Below are positions 62,341-64,000 of a stretch of 64,000 nucleotides of DNA, in pieces. The notes beneath the pieces are model-generated. The model did not search any database. It was not told where the DNA came from and worked only from the letters and a program-made list of their open reading frames with translations. Numbering within the stretch: position 1 is the first letter of the stretch; each line of letters starts with the position of its first letter. The stretch lies in contig NZ_CDBJ01000100.1 in NCBI RefSeq assembly GCF_000820045.1, positions 62,001 to 126,000 on the forward strand, read 5' to 3'. The position numbers and the translations under genes were made by a program. This DNA comes from Aeromonas rivuli (lineage in GTDB: Bacteria; Pseudomonadota; Gammaproteobacteria; Enterobacterales; Aeromonadaceae).

Positions 62341-62754
62341 TCAGATCTGATAATCCGGGTAGAGCTGGGCCTGTCTGGCCACCAGCCGCACCGTCTGCCC
62401 GGCGCTGAAGTGGCTGGCCTCGGCACGGCTCAATTCGGCTTCGATTCGAAACAGCGCCCCATTTGCGATGCCAAGGTCAGATCTGATAATCCGGGTAGAG
62501 CTGGGCCTGTCTTGCCACCAACCGCACCGTCTGCCCGGCGCTGAAGTGGCTGGCCTCGGCACGGCTCAATTCGGCTTCGAAACAGCGCCCCATTCGTGAC
62601 GCGTTGTCAGCCCCCTCAGACCTGATAATCCGGGTAGAGCTGGGCCTGTCTGGCCACCAGCCGCACCGTCTGCCCGGCGCTGAAGTGGCTGGCCTCGGCA
62701 CGGCTCAATTCGGCTGCGAAACAGCGCCCCATTCGTAACTCGTTGTCAGCGCCC
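62341..62754 (-). repeat. Three extra tandem copies of the cysA 3' end
   Basis: Repeat units begin at 62341, 62477 and 62616, and the native cysA end begins at 62755 (periods 136, 139, 139 bp). Each carries about 118-127 bp matching the last 38-40 codons of cysA and its stop (ALF...[14 protein letters not shown] and [15 protein letters not shown]). The three copies agree with each other at sites where the native gene differs (QTVRL against QRVRL). The period is not a multiple of three, so copies are out of frame with one another. No ribosome site or start was found for them. Confidence 0.93.
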
Positions 62755-63819
62755 TCAGATCTGATAATCCGGGTAGAGCTGGGCCTGTCTGGCCACTAAC
62801 CGAACTCGCTGACCGGCACTGAAGTGGCTGGCCTCGGCACGGCTCAACTCGGCTTCGAATAGTGCCCCATTTGTCTCCCCGCCGCCACGCAGTTCGACTC
62901 GGATGCGCGGCCCCATCGGCAGCAACCGGCTGATGGTGGCCTCCACCCCTCCCTGGGTTTCGAGGGGATGCAGTTCCAATTCGTGGGGACGCACATAGGC
63001 GATGGCCGCACTGCCCTGACTGAGATCGGCACGGCCACCGGCAAGCAACTGCTCGCCGACCCCAAACCCCTGAGCCGCCACCCGGCCATGAAACAGATTC
63101 ACGCTGCCGAGGAAACTGTGTACGAAGGCGCTGGCCGGCTTGTCATAGACCTCGGACGGGGTACCTATCTGCTCCACCTTGCCGGCATTCATCAGCACCA
63201 CCCGATCCGCCACTTCCAGCGCCTCCTCCTGATCGTGGGTGACGAACAGGCTGGTGACGTGCAACTCGTTGTGCAACTCCCGCAGCCAGCGGCGCAACTC
63301 CTTGCGCACCTGGGCATCGAGGGCGCCGAAGGGCTCGTCGAGCAGCAATACCTTGGGTTGTACCGCCAGGGCCCGCGCCAGGGCAACCCGTTGGCGCTGA
63401 CCGCCGGAGAGCTGAGTCGGGTGCCTATCCGCCACATGGCTGAGCTGCACCAGATCCAGCAACTCCCTGACCCGGGCGCGGATCACCGGCTCGCCGGGAC
63501 GCTCGCTTCTGGGTTTCACCCGCAGGCCGAAGGCGACGTTCTCGAACACCGTCATGTGACGGAACAGGGCGTAGTGCTGGAACACAAAACCCACATTGCG
63601 CTCACGCACATGGAGGGCGCCTGCGTCCTCGCCCCGGATCACTATGCGGCCCGAATCCGCCTGCTCCAAGCCGGCGATGATGCGCAGCAAGGTGGTCTTG
63701 CCACAGCCGGAGGGGCCGAGCAGCGCCACCAGTTCACCATCCTTGAAGTCGAGGTTGATGTCACTGAGCGCCGCATATTGGTTGAAGCTCTTGGTTAACT
63801 GTTGCACCTGTATGCTCAT
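62755..63819 (-). CDS. cysA: Sulfate/thiosulfate ABC transporter ATPase CysA
   Basis: An importer ATPase (354 aa). It shows Walker [11 protein letters not shown]-loop FQHYALFRH, signature [15 protein letters not shown], Walker [15 protein letters not shown] and H-loop [12 protein letters not shown]-terminal TOBE domain ends PDYQI. It follows cysW by 9 bp. The final 38 codons are the unit that is repeated three times downstream, and they differ from those copies at several bases. Confidence 0.95.
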   Translation of the reverse strand: MSIQVQQLTKSFNQYAALSDINLDFKDGELVALLGPSGCGKTTLLRIIAGLEQADSGRIVIRGEDAGALHVRERNVGFVFQHYALFRHMTVFENVAFGLRVKPRSERPGEPVIRARVRELLDLVQLSHVADRHPTQLSGGQRQRVALARALAVQPKVLLLDEPFGALDAQVRKELRRWLRELHNELHVTSLFVTHDQEEALEVADRVVLMNAGKVEQIGTPSEVYDKPASAFVHSFLGSVNLFHGRVAAQGFGVGEQLLAGGRADLSQGSAAIAYVRPHELELHPLETQGGVEATISRLLPMGPRIRVELRGGGETNGALFEAELSRAEASHFSAGQRVRLVARQAQLYPDYQI

Positions 63820-63828
63820 GACGGCCTC

Positions 63829-64000
63829 TTACGACGTGCTATGGGATGATGGAGTCCGGCTACGCAGCCGGTTCAGCAGGGTTTCCCCCACCAGGGTGAA
63901 GATGCCAAACAGGGCGAGCAGGCTGGCCACCGCGAAGGCGGCACCGGTCTGATACTCGTTGTAGAGGATCTCGATATGGAGCGGCAGGGTGTTGGTCTGG
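63829..64000 (-). CDS. cysW: Sulfate ABC transporter permease CysW, C-terminal part
   Basis: The gene enters from the right edge. Its last 56 residues read LPLHIEILYNEYQTGAAFAVASLLALFGIFTLV and end with a basic tail, RSRTPSSHSTS. This is the final span of CysW, the inner-membrane partner of CysU and CysA. The order cysW-cysA matches the E. coli cysPUWA operon. Confidence 0.9.
   Translation of the reverse strand, partial: QTNTLPLHIEILYNEYQTGAAFAVASLLALFGIFTLVGETLLNRLRSRTPSSHSTS

Noticed and set aside
62341-62701. Small proteins encoded by the cysA-tail copies
   Set aside because: The frames overlap and start inside repeat sequence without ribosome sites. They are most likely relics.
62341-62754. 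CRISPR array
   Set aside because: The repeat units are about 120 bp of cysA coding sequence with short similar linkers, not short repeats with unique spacers.

Overview
The window is from a GC-rich gammaproteobacterial chromosome, most likely Aeromonas. The reasons are an art operon facing argR beside mdh, a MotX-type sodium flagellar motor protein, a NupC/CNT nucleoside carrier, a glnK-amtB pair, and a GbpA-like chitin-binding LPMO behind a cyclic-di-GMP riboswitch, an arrangement known from Vibrio and Aeromonas. The species cannot be fixed by eye. There are 55 protein genes, two of them cut by the window edges. I see no rRNA, tRNA, IS element, prophage or CRISPR array.

Layout. 1-13.8 kb: the 3' end of hmp, then motX, mdh, the arginine importer artPIQM facing argR, a DyP peroxidase, the iron importer fbpABC, and glnK-amtB facing arfB. 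14-27.7 kb: nupC, a LysR regulator with a periplasmic glutathione-peroxidase-like gene, an NnrU-like membrane gene, a glycerate module (kinase, GntP permease, CdaR), yacL and small genes, a DUF3047 gene, a CPBP protease, a PhoD-like phosphatase, a DEAD-box helicase and tpx. 28-38.6 kb: zntA, a pullulanase lipoprotein, an RcnR-like repressor facing a CDF metal exporter, tyrB and azlCD. 39-44.9 kb: a tripartite efflux cluster ending in a small ion channel, and an L,D-transpeptidase. 45.3-56.8 kb: two adjacent same-strand operons for c-di-GMP-linked exopolysaccharide, wecB-nfrB-nfrA-ybcH and TackOD1/degenerate GGDEF-GT2-HlyD. 57.4-64 kb: an M3 peptidase, the riboswitch-controlled LPMO, a CysB-like regulator and cysA/cysW, with three extra tandem copies of the cysA 3' end.

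The most interesting part is the exopolysaccharide region. The first operon matches the E. coli Nfr system (phage N4 receptor, c-di-GMP-activated polysaccharide secretion) and carries its own UDP-GlcNAc 2-epimerase gene, which fits a ManNAc polymer. The leaders of both operons hold the same roughly 60-nt element on the transcribed strand. It has a GUGA-capped hairpin with compensatory base changes between the two copies, so it may be an undescribed cis-regulatory RNA that co-regulates both operons. With the GEMM-I riboswitch upstream of the LPMO, about 16 kb is tied to surface attachment and c-di-GMP.

Regulatory sites read from the sequence include ArgR boxes, a Fur box, a sigma-54 promoter with an NtrC site, a MerR-type promoter at zntA and an RcnR-type operator. 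Oddities include a CDF exporter that appears to have lost its TM2 metal-site segment, a palindromic repeat inserted in frame in zntA, and the cysA tail array.
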